DNA of 64,000 nucleotides. Origin: an uncultured Alistipes sp. (GTDB taxonomy: Bacteria > Bacteroidota > Bacteroidia > Bacteroidales > Rikenellaceae). The stretch spans positions 186,001-250,000 of the forward strand of contig CANQDE010000001.1 of NCBI GenBank assembly GCA_947591475.1. The letters run 5' to 3'. The notes under the pieces are model-generated. The model was given only the letters and a program-made list of their open reading frames with translations. It searched no databases and was not told the origin of the DNA. Both the position numbers and the translations under genes were made by a program. Positions 14,817 through 22,663 of the stretch are shown here, one piece after another (positions within the stretch are counted from its first letter, which is position 1; the number at the start of each line of letters is the position of its first letter).

Positions 14817-15605
14817 CTATTCCTCTTTGGGTACCAGTTCGAAGAATCCGCTGATTTCCTGTTGATCGAGGGCTTGGCGTACGTTGAAACGCTTGATTTG
14901 GTCTTCGTAGCCGCGCTTGGTGATTTTGATTTCGATCTGTACGTCGCGCGAGTTCTCGTAGGTCAGACCTAAGATATTGAACGAACGGGTCTCCTCGAAC
15001 GGGGTCGTCATCAGATAGGCTTCGTTCGTGTTCTTGACTTCGGCCGGAACGCTCGAAATGACGCGCCAGAAGATGCGTGCGCCGCGCGGGTCGGAATCGA
15101 AATACCAGCGGACGATCGCCCGTTCCATGTCGGTTTGGCCTGCATGGTCGCGGCTCACACGGCCGGCGGGTTCCTGCTGCGGCATCGTCTGTCGCGGCAG
15201 TTCGACATAGTTGGTCGGTTCCTCCTTGCGTTCTTCCATGGGGATATAGTAGGACTTGAATTCCGGCTTCATCATAGCGCCCGTCGCAGCGTCGATACCC
15301 CATGCGATCAGGTTGGTGAGGTTGATAATCGAAACCCCGTTTAATTTTTTATCGACGGTTATTTCTCCCGTTTCATAACTCGGCGCTTTGGCGGTGATTT
15401 TCGTGGATTTGAAACCGCGTTTGATGCGCACCTGTTTCGGAAAATAGACATCGGAGTAGATTTTTCCGTCGACGTTGAGTTCGACCGGCTCCGTAACATT
15501 GTTGTTGGTGAGGGTGATTTTGGCTTTCGATCCGCTGAAGATCGAGGCGCAGGAGGTAAGCAGGATCAGCAGCAGGCTGATCGGTACAATCCAGATTCGT
15601 TTCAT
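14817..15605 (-). CDS. Lipoprotein with the shared C-terminal domain
   Basis: A 262-residue lipoprotein; the start is the ATG at 15605, giving a signal peptide with lipobox LTSC (Cys19). The N-terminal half (FSGSKAKITLTN, EPVELNVDGK, PKQVRIKRGFKS) looks like a PEGA-type beta domain. It is followed by a possible short membrane-associated stretch (INLTNLIAWGIDAATGAMM), as found in Bacteroidota lipoproteins that carry a glycine-zipper-like hairpin. The C-terminal domain from about residue 150 is nearly identical to that of the neighbouring gene at 13951. A promoter at 15935-15966 and a long structured leader of about 320 nt precede it. Confidence 0.8.
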   Translation of the reverse strand: MKRIWIVPISLLLILLTSCASIFSGSKAKITLTNNNVTEPVELNVDGKIYSDVYFPKQVRIKRGFKSTKITAKAPSYETGEITVDKKLNGVSIINLTNLIAWGIDAATGAMMKPEFKSYYIPMEERKEEPTNYVELPRQTMPQQEPAGRVSRDHAGQTDMERAIVRWYFDSDPRGARIFWRVISSVPAEVKNTNEAYLMTTPFEETRSFNILGLTYENSRDVQIEIKITKRGYEDQIKRFNVRQALDQQEISGFFELVPKEE

Positions 15606-15700
15606 TTTTTTGAGTTTGGATTTTGCGACCGGCCCCACGGTCTGAATAAAAATTCGTTCGTTTACGAGCATAAAAAACGTGGGACAATATTTTTGTTTTC

Positions 15701-15928
15701 GGTCGCTACGGTCTTCCACAACCATTTCCCCAAAAAACAGAATAAAGCCCACGCGGAAAACCACGTGAGCGTCAAACTTTATTCCTTGGGGTCCTGTAAA
15801 AGTGGAAGTTTTAGCGACCAGAAATAAAAATAACGCTTTTTATGTGATCGGCAAGTCGATTATCCTGCCGAGATTGGCTTTTGTAAGTTCTTTTTGTTAT
15901 TCGATCATAGGCAATTCAGGTGTTGATT
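15701..15928 (-). promoter_or_regulatory. Structured 5' leader or small RNA, second member of the hairpin family
   Basis: Fills most of the 435-nt gap before the lipoprotein start. Hairpin 15701-15819 contains paired blocks GGTCGCTA/TAGCGACC, CTTCCAC/GTGGAAG, CCCCAA/TTGGGG and GAATAAAG/CTTTATTC, with tip GCTCACGTGG-TTTT-CCGCGTGGGC. As minus-strand RNA the tip pairs over 10 bp with G-U wobbles; as plus strand it would have C-A mismatches. A T-rich run follows the GAATAAAG/CTTTATTC stem, so it might terminate there and release an RNA of about 190 nt. Layout matches 11046-11249. Confidence 0.55.
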
Positions 15929-15934
15929 CGGATG

Positions 15935-15966
15935 CAAATATAACACAAACCGAAAAAATTGCCAAA
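15935..15966 (-). promoter_or_regulatory. Promoter for the structured leader and lipoprotein gene
   Basis: On the minus strand TTTG (15966-15963), 20-nt spacer, TATATTTG (15942-15935). The predicted start is near 15928. Confidence 0.65.
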
Positions 15967-16040
15967 TTTATTCGATCGGGCTTTGCCTTTTCGGTTTGCG
16001 AATCGTTCGCGGATACGGGGGACTTCCGGTCAAGCGTTTA

Positions 16041-16663
16041 TCAGGCTTGTTCCGGCTCTTCTTTTGGCTCCTCTTTCGTTCCCTTTCCCATCTCCTCCTC
16101 CGAGCCTTCGATGGCGAAGGTCGAGACGATCACCATCTTTTCATCCACGTTGTTGGGGTTCGAGACGATGACGCCGTATTCGCCGGCCGGAGTTTCGTCG
16201 AACGTGAGGTAATAGGAACTCTCGCCGTACTTTTTCGCCGTGAACGGAAGGTAATCCATCTGGTTGGAGGTTACCGAAAACGAACCCACCGCCGAGATGA
16301 CGGCCGCCCGTTGTTTCTTGTTGGCTTTCATGCGGAATATGCGCACGATGGACATAGGGTCGGCCTTGTTGTCCGCGGCGCGTACGATCAATACGGGCGG
16401 TTGGCCGTTTTGGAAGCGAACTTGGGCGCTGCTTCCGTCGACGATCACTTTGGTTTTGGATTTGCTGGCCGCGAAACCGGCGATGTAGAATCCTGCGCCG
16501 GTGCGCATCTTCACGTTGTGTTTTTCGAGCTTTTTCGCCGAGCCGTCGGGGAAGACCCCCATGACTTCACCTTCGAAATCGGGTTCGAGGGACTGTGCTA
16601 CTGCATTCCCCCCCCCGAAAAAACGGCCGCAGCCGCCATCAGAAACAGGAATTTTTTGAACAT
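16041..16663 (-). pseudogene. Secreted protein gene interrupted (or phase-switched) by a poly-G tract in the signal peptide
   Basis: The ATG at 16663 starts a good signal peptide (MFKKFLFLMAAAAVFS). A run of nine G on the coding strand (16608-16616) then shifts the frame, and translation stops at the TAG at 16598-16600. With ten (or seven) G the frame continues GGG-NAVAQ-SLEPDFEGEV and joins the open frame 16041-16562, giving about 207 residues with a signal-peptidase site after AVA. The downstream part has a beta-rich core (YIAGFAASKSKTKVIVDG, YYLTFDETPAGEYGVIVSNP) and an acidic tail EEPKEEPEQA; family not recognised. It could be slippage-based phase variation, an ordinary frameshift or a sequencing error. 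A good promoter is at 16769-16800. Confidence 0.7.
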
Positions 16664-16768
16664 GGCATTATTAGAATTTGGGTGAATAAAGTCGTATGTC
16701 GTACACTCTTTGTTCGAACCTGTTTCCGGCTTCCCGTACGGCTCGTACGCATGGGCAATGCGCATGAG

Positions 16769-16800
16769 CAAATATAAAGGTTTTATTTGAAAAATGCAAA
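16769..16800 (-). promoter_or_regulatory. Promoter for the poly-G gene
   Basis: On the minus strand TTTG (16800-16797), 20-nt spacer, TATATTTG (16776-16769). The leader to the ATG at 16663 is about 100 nt. An intact promoter argues that the gene is still in use. Confidence 0.65.
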
Positions 16801-16836
16801 ATTCCGTCCGGACTTTCAGGCAGTTCGGCATTTCCG

Positions 16837-17358
16837 TCATTCGGATTCGGCGTCGGCAGGATTCTCTGCCGGGGCCAGCTCTGCGACCAACCGTTCGACG
16901 TCGGGGCAGGAGACGATAATCCGCTCGTCGTAACGATCCTCGATTTCGACGAAATTGCGCCAGACCGAGGCGTAAATCCGCACCCGCTCGAACCGCCGCA
17001 AGTCGAGGAAGTAGCCGTAATAGCCGAAAAATCCGCATGCGCCGAAAAGCGGAATCATCCATTTCATGCGTCGCAGGTCAGTGATCGGGCGGACGGCCTT
17101 GATGTCTGCGCGTTGAATTTCGGTGATGTCGAGCAGACAGCGGATTTCGACCGTATCGTCCTTGACGATGATTTTGCGAGGAATCGAAAGCGCCATCAGT
17201 GCGACCGCAGCGACAATGAACGACGTGAACCAAGCCGAAAAATAACCGCCTTCGTAGAGATAGTACAGCCCGACGCCCATCAGCGTGAAGACGATCAAGT
17301 GGGCGAACGTCCAGTAGAGCGTTCGGCGGTCGAAACGGTATTTGTAGACGGTTATCAT
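16837..17358 (-). CDS. PH-domain-like membrane protein
   Basis: A 173-residue inner-membrane protein; the start is the ATG at 17358, 7 nt after ispD ends. Two closely spaced transmembrane helices (residues about 17-37 and 44-60) are followed by a bacterial PH-like beta domain ('RKIIVKDDTVEIRCLLDITEIQRADIKAVRPI', 'VRIYASVWRNFVEIED'). This is the layout of many Bacteroidota bPH/YdbS-type proteins. The exact function is unknown. Last gene of the M23 - ispD - PH set (gaps of 7 nt each); the operon pairing is probably positional rather than functional. Confidence 0.7.
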   Translation of the reverse strand: MITVYKYRFDRRTLYWTFAHLIVFTLMGVGLYYLYEGGYFSAWFTSFIVAAVALMALSIPRKIIVKDDTVEIRCLLDITEIQRADIKAVRPITDLRRMKWMIPLFGACGFFGYYGYFLDLRRFERVRIYASVWRNFVEIEDRYDERIIVSCPDVERLVAELAPAENPADAESE

Positions 17359-17365
17359 GTCATTT

Positions 17366-18097
17366 TTATTCGGCGTTCGCTTGTTGCAGGTGCGCTTTGT
17401 CCGAGTCGGTTGCCTCCTGATCGGCTTGCATCGCGAGCAGGGCCTCGGCCAGATCGAAATCCTCGGACGTGGTGAGTTTGAGGTTCGTCCGTTCGCCCTC
17501 GACCAATCGCACGGAATGACCGGCGGCTTCGACGACCGAAGCATCGTCGGTGAATCGCGGGTCGAACTCGGCCCGATAAGCCTCTGTCAACCAATCGGCG
17601 CGGAAAACCTGCGGCGTTTGGACGATGCGCAGGCGGCTCCGGTCTATGATGTGCGAACCCTCGCCGTCGGTCTCGCGGAATGAATCGACGGGAGCGATCG
17701 CCGGAATGGCGGCGCCGGTCGATTCGGCTTCGGCGATGACGTGGCGAATCATTTCCGGCGTTGCGAACGGGCGCACGGCATCATGCACTGCGATCAATTC
17801 GGGGTTGGTTCGGAGGGCGGCCAATCCGTTCTTCACCGAATGGAAACGCTCTTCGCCGCCCGCGACGGTCGTGTGAGCCGGTACCTCGAAACGGGCGGAA
17901 AAGTCTTTCCAGAAGTCGATGTATCGGGCCGGAAGAACGACGACAATTTCCGTTCCGCGCAGGGTAGTGGCGAACAGGTCGATCGTGCGGGCCAGCACGG
18001 GCCGATTGCCCAACAACCGGAATTGTTTGGGCAGACAGCCGCCGCAGCGTGTTCCGCTGCCGCCCGCTACGATAATGACCGCCGTACGCTGTGCCAT
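17366..18097 (-). CDS. ispD: 2-C-methyl-D-erythritol 4-phosphate cytidylyltransferase
   Basis: A 243-residue MEP-pathway enzyme making CDP-methylerythritol from MEP and CTP. The CTP-binding loop IIVAGGSGTRCGG..PKQF is at residues 8-26, VHDAVRPF (metal and substrate contacts) is near 110, and the C-terminal TDDASVVEAAG motif is near 190, all as in the family. It continues with KLTTSEDFDLAEALL. Length is slightly above the usual 230 because of an acidic/Gln-rich tail. It lies between the M23 peptidase and PH-like genes with 7-nt gaps. The downstream pathway enzyme ispF is encoded elsewhere in the window at 11305. Confidence 0.96.
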   Translation of the reverse strand: MAQRTAVIIVAGGSGTRCGGCLPKQFRLLGNRPVLARTIDLFATTLRGTEIVVVLPARYIDFWKDFSARFEVPAHTTVAGGEERFHSVKNGLAALRTNPELIAVHDAVRPFATPEMIRHVIAEAESTGAAIPAIAPVDSFRETDGEGSHIIDRSRLRIVQTPQVFRADWLTEAYRAEFDPRFTDDASVVEAAGHSVRLVEGERTNLKLTTSEDFDLAEALLAMQADQEATDSDKAHLQQANAE

Positions 18098-18104
18098 AAC
18101 TGGG

Positions 18105-19457
18105 TTATTTCTTTCCGGCTTGCGCAGGAGCTGCGGTTCCCTCTTTCTGAACGGGTTGTTCGGCGGCGGTTCCCGATGCAGTCGGCGACGAACCGAATCC
18201 GAGCAACTCCAGCGAATCCAGTCGGGTGATGCGTTCTTCGTCCTTCACCTCGCCGTTGAGCTCGGCCATGATGCGGTCGCGTACGAATTCGAATGCGGCA
18301 CGCTGCTCTTTCGCAATGGGTTCGGCCGGTTCCTGCGGAATTTTCAGCGGGTCGATGGGGGTGCCGTTCTTCCAGATGCGGTAGTCGAGGTGCGGCCCGG
18401 TGGAGGCCCCCGTAGAGCCCACGTAACCGATCAACTGCCCTTGAACGACCCGTGTGCCTTTGGCGATTCCCTTGGCATAGCCGCTCAAGTGGAGATAGCC
18501 GGTTTGCAGATTGCCGGCGTGTTTGATTTTCAGCGTATTGCCGCCTCCGCCGCCCCAGCCTTTGAAGACGACCACGCCGTCGGCTACGGCCCGTACGGGC
18601 GTGCCTTTCGGTGCGGCGTAGTCCACGCCCGTATGGGGCCGGTAAACCTTATAAATCGGATGTTTGCGGGCGTAGGAGAAGCGGGAGCTGATGCGTGTGT
18701 ATTTCAGCGGTGCCTTGAGCAGTTGTTTGCGCAGGCTGTTGCCGTCGGCCTCCCAGTAGCGCACCTTGCCGTTCTGATGGAACGGAATGGCGTAATAGTC
18801 TTTGCCGTTCTGGGTGAATCGCGCGCCCCAGATTTGCCCGATGCCCACCGATACCGTGTCGTCGATGAAGCGTTCGTCGTAGATGACCGTGAAGCTGTCG
18901 CCTTTCTGGATGCCGAAGAAGTCGATCGTCCATTGATAGACATCCTCCATTTCGGCGGCGAGCGCATAGGGGAGGTTTTGTTCCATGATGGCGCCCCAGA
19001 GCGACGAGTTGATTACGGCGCTCTTCTTGGTGCGTCGCAGCGTGTAGGGCTTCGTCTCTTGATGCACGGCGATCGAGTCGTCGATGAAACTGAAAACGAC
19101 GTAATCGGTGCGGTTGCATTCATAGACCAAGTGGTCGAGATGGGGCGCATGGAGCGAATCTTCGTGGATGAAGGCGGTGTACTTGTGTCCGGCGCGGATG
19201 TTGCGGAGCGGAAACACCTCTTTCGATGCCCGATCGAGCCGATCGACGGTCGCCGGCGTGATGCCGAAATTGCCTAACAGCTTGCTCATCGTCTCGCCGT
19301 GGGCTACTTCGCCCGTTTCCAGCCGGTAGTCGTCGGCCACGATGCCGTATACGATGTTGTGGGGAGTTTCTTCGTCTTCTCCATTTTTTGGCGTGCAAGA
19401 CGGACACGCCAAGCCCATCCACAGCAGGGCGCAAATCAGTATGTTCGAATTTTTCAT
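18105..19457 (-). CDS. M23-family (LytM-type) peptidoglycan peptidase-like lipoprotein
   Basis: A 450-residue lipoprotein (start ATG at 19457, lipobox SC at Cys21). Residues about 40-140 contain a LysM/OapA-like region (HGETMSKLLGNFGI). The M23 domain is at about 275-390: HTGVDYAAPKGTPVRAVADG carries the first His and Asp ligands, and GYLHLSGYAKG follows. The last motif reads GPHLDYR, where classic enzymes have HLH, so the expected third zinc ligand His is Asp here. Bacteroidota M23 proteins often deviate this way, so activity is uncertain; it may be an amidase activator like EnvC/NlpD. The C-terminus is Ala/Gln-rich. It leads the operon with ispD. Confidence 0.88.
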   Translation of the reverse strand: MKNSNILICALLWMGLACPSCTPKNGEDEETPHNIVYGIVADDYRLETGEVAHGETMSKLLGNFGITPATVDRLDRASKEVFPLRNIRAGHKYTAFIHEDSLHAPHLDHLVYECNRTDYVVFSFIDDSIAVHQETKPYTLRRTKKSAVINSSLWGAIMEQNLPYALAAEMEDVYQWTIDFFGIQKGDSFTVIYDERFIDDTVSVGIGQIWGARFTQNGKDYYAIPFHQNGKVRYWEADGNSLRKQLLKAPLKYTRISSRFSYARKHPIYKVYRPHTGVDYAAPKGTPVRAVADGVVVFKGWGGGGGNTLKIKHAGNLQTGYLHLSGYAKGIAKGTRVVQGQLIGYVGSTGASTGPHLDYRIWKNGTPIDPLKIPQEPAEPIAKEQRAAFEFVRDRIMAELNGEVKDEERITRLDSLELLGFGSSPTASGTAAEQPVQKEGTAAPAQAGKK

Positions 19458-19466
19458 AACCGGAGA

Positions 19467-19474
19467 CAAATTTA
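19467..19474 (-). promoter_or_regulatory. -7 box for the M23 - ispD operon
   Basis: Minus-strand TAAATTTG fits TAnnTTTG and lies 10 nt before the ATG at 19457, implying a very short leader. Confidence 0.5.
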
Positions 19475-19546
19475 CGCAAAAAAATGCGGAAAATCGGTAA
19501 CTCTTTCGCCTTTTTGTCCCGCCGGCCCGAAATTTGTCGCTTTTCG

Positions 19547-19578
19547 TTTTGATTTTCCGAACATTATGACTACTTTTG
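19547..19578 (+). promoter_or_regulatory. Promoter for the lpxK operon
   Basis: TTTTG (19547-19551), 19-nt spacer, TACTTTTG (19571-19578). The leader is about 98 nt before the lpxK ATG at 19683. Confidence 0.65.
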
Positions 19579-19682
19579 TAAGAGCGTACAGTAAGGGTCG
19601 CGATCGGATGCGCTTCGGGCGGAAAACGGTTCGTTCCGTTCGGGGAAACCGGTCGCAGATAAAGAGATAAAACGGATACATC

Positions 19683-20726
19683 ATGTTGGATATACTGCTT
19701 GCGCCGGCAGCCGCCTTGTACAAGATGGGGGTCAGGTTTCGCAATACCCTTTTCGATAAGGGACTGCTCAAGAGCGAGCGTTTCGATATTCCGATTGTCT
19801 GCATCGGTAACATCACCGTCGGGGGAACGGGCAAAACTCCGATGGCCGAACTCGTTATCGACTACATGTCCCAGATGCACAATGTGGCCTTGCTGTCGCG
19901 CGGTTACGGACGCCGAACCAAAGGCTATCGGGAGGTCGCCGTCGATTCGCACTATCGCGATGTGGGCGACGAACCGTTGCAAATCAAACGCAAATTCCCC
20001 GAAACGGTGGTCGTCGTGTGCGAGAAACGGTCGGACGGTATCCGCCGGCTTCGGACGGAGCATCCCGAAGTCGACTTGATTATCATGGACGACGGCTTCC
20101 AGCATCGCTACGTCGAGGCGAAAATCAATATCGTGATGGTCGATGCTTCGCGTCCCATCCAGTACGATAAGATGCTGCCGCTCGGCACGTTGCGCGACGT
20201 GCCCGAATCGTTGCACCGGGCCCACTATTTCGTCGTTACGAAGTGTCCCTCCAACATGACGCCGCTCGAACGGCGTTTGTTCCACAAGGTTTTGATTCAG
20301 TACGCTTATCAGCGTATCTATTATACCCGTTTCGAGAGTTTCCAGCCCCAGCCGGTCTATCCGGCCGAAGCGCCGCACGAGGCTCTGGGAGCGGATCGGA
20401 AGGTGATTGCGCTGTCGGGCATCGGCAATCCGAAGCCGTTTCTCGACACGTTGCGCGAACAATACAAGTTGGTGGAGGCCGTAACCGTAGAGGATCACCA
20501 CGTCTATCGGGTCGGCGACATGCACCGCCTGTCCGAGTTGTTGGCCCGTTATCCCGATGCCGTGATCGTAACGACCGAGAAGGATGCCGTGAAGATGCTC
20601 CGTCCCGATCGCATCCCGCCCGAGGTGCGCAGCCGATTGTATTATCAACCGATCAATATCTCATTTATAGAGGATTCGGCAGCGGATTTTCTGCAAAAAT
20701 TGGAAAAAGATGTTAGAAAAGATTAA
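19683..20726 (+). CDS. lpxK: Tetraacyldisaccharide 4'-kinase
   Basis: A 347-residue membrane-associated kinase that phosphorylates the 4' position of the lipid A disaccharide. One N-terminal hydrophobic amphipathic helix is followed by the LpxK Walker-like loop GNITVGGTGKTP at residues 43-53. The signatures LLSRGYGRRTKG (about 70-81), VGDEPLQIKRKFP, and DDGFQHRYV (about 136-144) are all present. C-terminal ALSGIGNPKPF and TTEKDAVKM complete the family. Length is normal. It overlaps the next gene by 17 nt, so the two are translationally linked. Confidence 0.96.
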   Translation: MLDILLAPAAALYKMGVRFRNTLFDKGLLKSERFDIPIVCIGNITVGGTGKTPMAELVIDYMSQMHNVALLSRGYGRRTKGYREVAVDSHYRDVGDEPLQIKRKFPETVVVVCEKRSDGIRRLRTEHPEVDLIIMDDGFQHRYVEAKINIVMVDASRPIQYDKMLPLGTLRDVPESLHRAHYFVVTKCPSNMTPLERRLFHKVLIQYAYQRIYYTRFESFQPQPVYPAEAPHEALGADRKVIALSGIGNPKPFLDTLREQYKLVEAVTVEDHHVYRVGDMHRLSELLARYPDAVIVTTEKDAVKMLRPDRIPPEVRSRLYYQPINISFIEDSAADFLQKLEKDVRKD

Positions 20727-21519
20727 TCGGGCGGCGGAGTATCTTCGCAGCCGCATCGCAGGTTTTCAGCCCGAAGTGGGCATTATTCTGGGTACGGGAT
20801 TGGGCGGTTTCGCCGATAAAATCGCAGCGGAAGCGATTGTCGATTATAAGGATATTCCCGAATTTCCGCAGTCGACGGTCAAGGGCCATGCCGGTCAGAT
20901 GATTTTCGGAACGATTGCCGGTCGCCGTGTCGTGGCCATGCAGGGACGGTTCCATTATTACGAAGGGTATGCCATGTCGCAGGTTACGTTGCCTGTGCGT
21001 GTGATGGCACAGCTCGGCATCCGTTATCTCTTCGTGTCGAACGCTTCGGGCGGAATCAATCCGACTTTCCGCGTGGGCGATTTGATGATTATCACCGACC
21101 ACATCAATCTGCTGCCCAATCCGTTGATCGGGCCGAATCTGGAAGAGTTGGGGCCGCGTTTTCCGGATATGCACAACTGTTATGACAAGGAGTTGATCGC
21201 TTTGGCGACGAAAATTGCCGAGGACGAACACATCAAACTGCAATACGGCGTGTACGTCGGCGGTACGGGCCCGACTTTCGAAACGCAGGCCGAGTATCGT
21301 TATTTCAAGGTCATCGGCGGCGATGCGGCCGGCATGTCGACCGTGCCCGAGGTGATTGTGGCCCGCCACATGTCGATACCGGTGTTCGGCGTATCGGTCA
21401 TTACCAACTGCGGGCTGTCGGACGAAGTGGGCGATCACGAGGATGTCCAGTTGCAGGGGCGTAAGGCCGGCGTGCGGATGGAGACCCTGTTCTGCAAGAT
21501 GATTGAAAATCTCAAATAA
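20710..21519 (+). CDS. punA: Purine nucleoside phosphorylase
   Basis: A 269-residue enzyme of the trimeric PNP/MTAP family, splitting inosine or guanosine with phosphate to give base and ribose 1-phosphate. Signatures: IILGTGLGGFADKI with the phosphate-contacting loop near residue 25; GHAGQMIFG and MQGRFHYYEGY (catalytic His region, 58-90); NASGGI; GPTFETQAEYR (substrate Glu), and MSTVPEVIVARH. N-terminus overlaps lpxK by 17 nt; ssb follows by 9 nt. The three genes thus form one rightward transcript from 19571, closed by the terminator at 22155-22188. Confidence 0.95.
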   Translation: MLEKINRAAEYLRSRIAGFQPEVGIILGTGLGGFADKIAAEAIVDYKDIPEFPQSTVKGHAGQMIFGTIAGRRVVAMQGRFHYYEGYAMSQVTLPVRVMAQLGIRYLFVSNASGGINPTFRVGDLMIITDHINLLPNPLIGPNLEELGPRFPDMHNCYDKELIALATKIAEDEHIKLQYGVYVGGTGPTFETQAEYRYFKVIGGDAAGMSTVPEVIVARHMSIPVFGVSVITNCGLSDEVGDHEDVQLQGRKAGVRMETLFCKMIENLK

Positions 21520-21528
21520 GGGAAATAT

Positions 21529-22095
21529 ATGGTTAATAAGGTAATATTGATCGGCAACGTGGGGCTCGACCCCGAAGTGCGGGCGCTCGAAAACGGAACG
21601 AAAGTGGCTCGGGTGCGTTTGGCGACGACCGAACGGATGTTCGACCGACAGACGAACGAGACGAAAGAACATACCGAATGGCATTCGATTACGTTGTGGC
21701 GCGGATTGGCCGATGTCGTCGACCGTTACGTGCACAAGGGTTCGCAGATTTATGTCGAGGGCCGGTTGCGTACGCGCGAATGGACGGACAAGGATGGAAA
21801 CAAGCGTTATACGACGGAGATTCTCGCCGATACGATGAATTTGTTGGGGCGTCGCGGCGACAACAATGCGGCCGTGCCGTCCGACGGTGTCGGCTACGGT
21901 CAGCCGCAGGGCGGTGGCCGCAATTACGGCAGCGCACCGGCTGGGAGTGCATCGCAGGGTGCAGCTTCGCCGCAGGCCCAGAGCGGTTACGGTTCGCAGC
22001 CTGCTTATCAGGCTCCGCGTCCCGCTGCCGAACAGCCGTCGTCGGCCGCCGCTCCGTCGGTTCCGGCCGATGATCCCGATGATTTGCCGTTCTGA
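21529..22095 (+). CDS. ssb: Single-stranded DNA-binding protein
   Basis: A 188-residue SSB. The OB fold occupies residues 1-110 (MVNKVILIGNVGLDPEV, TEWHSITLWRGLADVVDRYVHKGSQ, VEGRLRTREWTDKDGN). A flexible Gly/Gln/Ser/Ala/Pro-rich linker follows, and the acidic tail DDPDDLPF recruits replication and repair partners. The start ATG lies 9 nt after punA. The linker is longer than in many SSBs. It binds ssDNA as a tetramer during replication and recombination; ruvA and ruvB, other recombination genes, are elsewhere in the window. Confidence 0.97.
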   Translation: MVNKVILIGNVGLDPEVRALENGTKVARVRLATTERMFDRQTNETKEHTEWHSITLWRGLADVVDRYVHKGSQIYVEGRLRTREWTDKDGNKRYTTEILADTMNLLGRRGDNNAAVPSDGVGYGQPQGGGRNYGSAPAGSASQGAASPQAQSGYGSQPAYQAPRPAAEQPSSAAAPSVPADDPDDLPF

Positions 22096-22154
22096 TGCCG
22101 CTTATCCGCGGGCGTTGTTTCGTTTCGCGGCATCGACAGGCGTCGATAGAAAGA

Positions 22155-22188
22155 GAGCGGGCGTTACATGATTGTGCAACGCCCGCTC
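22155..22188. terminator. Bidirectional terminator after ssb and the dCMP deaminase gene
   Basis: GAGCGGGCGTT paired with AACGCCCGCTC, loop of about 12 nt, then CTTTGT; T-rich also on the other strand. It lies between convergent transcripts. Confidence 0.75.
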
Positions 22189-22216
22189 CTTTGTATAGCT
22201 GTAATCGGTTCGGCCG

Positions 22217-22660
22217 TCAAATCGCCGCCTCGTCGAGGTCGTATTTGATACATTCGATGCCGACACGGCGCAGAAGCGCCAACCCCTCCTCCGAACGGTA
22301 ATCCTCGGAGTAGACGACCCGTTTGATGCCGGCCTGAATAATCAGTTTCGAACATTCGATGCAGGGGGCCGCCGTGATGTAGAGCGTCGAACCGTCGCAG
22401 TTGTTCGCCGACTTCGCCACTTTGGTGATGGCATTGGCCTCGGCATGAAGCACATAAGACTTCGTATGACCCGCTTCGTCTTCGCAGATGTTTTCGAAGC
22501 CCGACGGCGTACCGTTGTAGCCGTCCGAGATAATCATCTTGTCCTTGACGATTAGTGCCCCGACCTTTCGCCGCACGCAATAGGAGTTTTCCGCCCAAAT
22601 GCGCGCCATGCGCAGATAGCGCAGGTCTAATTGCTGTTGCTTTTCCTCTTGGTAGCCCAT
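22217..22660 (-). CDS. Deoxycytidylate (dCMP) deaminase family protein
   Basis: A 147-residue zinc-dependent deaminase of the dCMP deaminase/ComEB type, expected to convert dCMP to dUMP for thymidylate synthesis. The zinc and proton-shuttle motif HAEAN is at His72-Glu74; the PCIEC motif supplies Cys100 and Cys103; 'GALIVKD' and 'SDGYNGTPSGF' are the usual substrate-binding strand and loop. No membrane segment. It begins 3 nt after the secA stop codon and ends at the bidirectional terminator, so it is the last gene of the secA transcript. Confidence 0.9.
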   Translation of the reverse strand: MGYQEEKQQQLDLRYLRMARIWAENSYCVRRKVGALIVKDKMIISDGYNGTPSGFENICEDEAGHTKSYVLHAEANAITKVAKSANNCDGSTLYITAAPCIECSKLIIQAGIKRVVYSEDYRSEEGLALLRRVGIECIKYDLDEAAI

Positions 22661-22663
22661 CGG

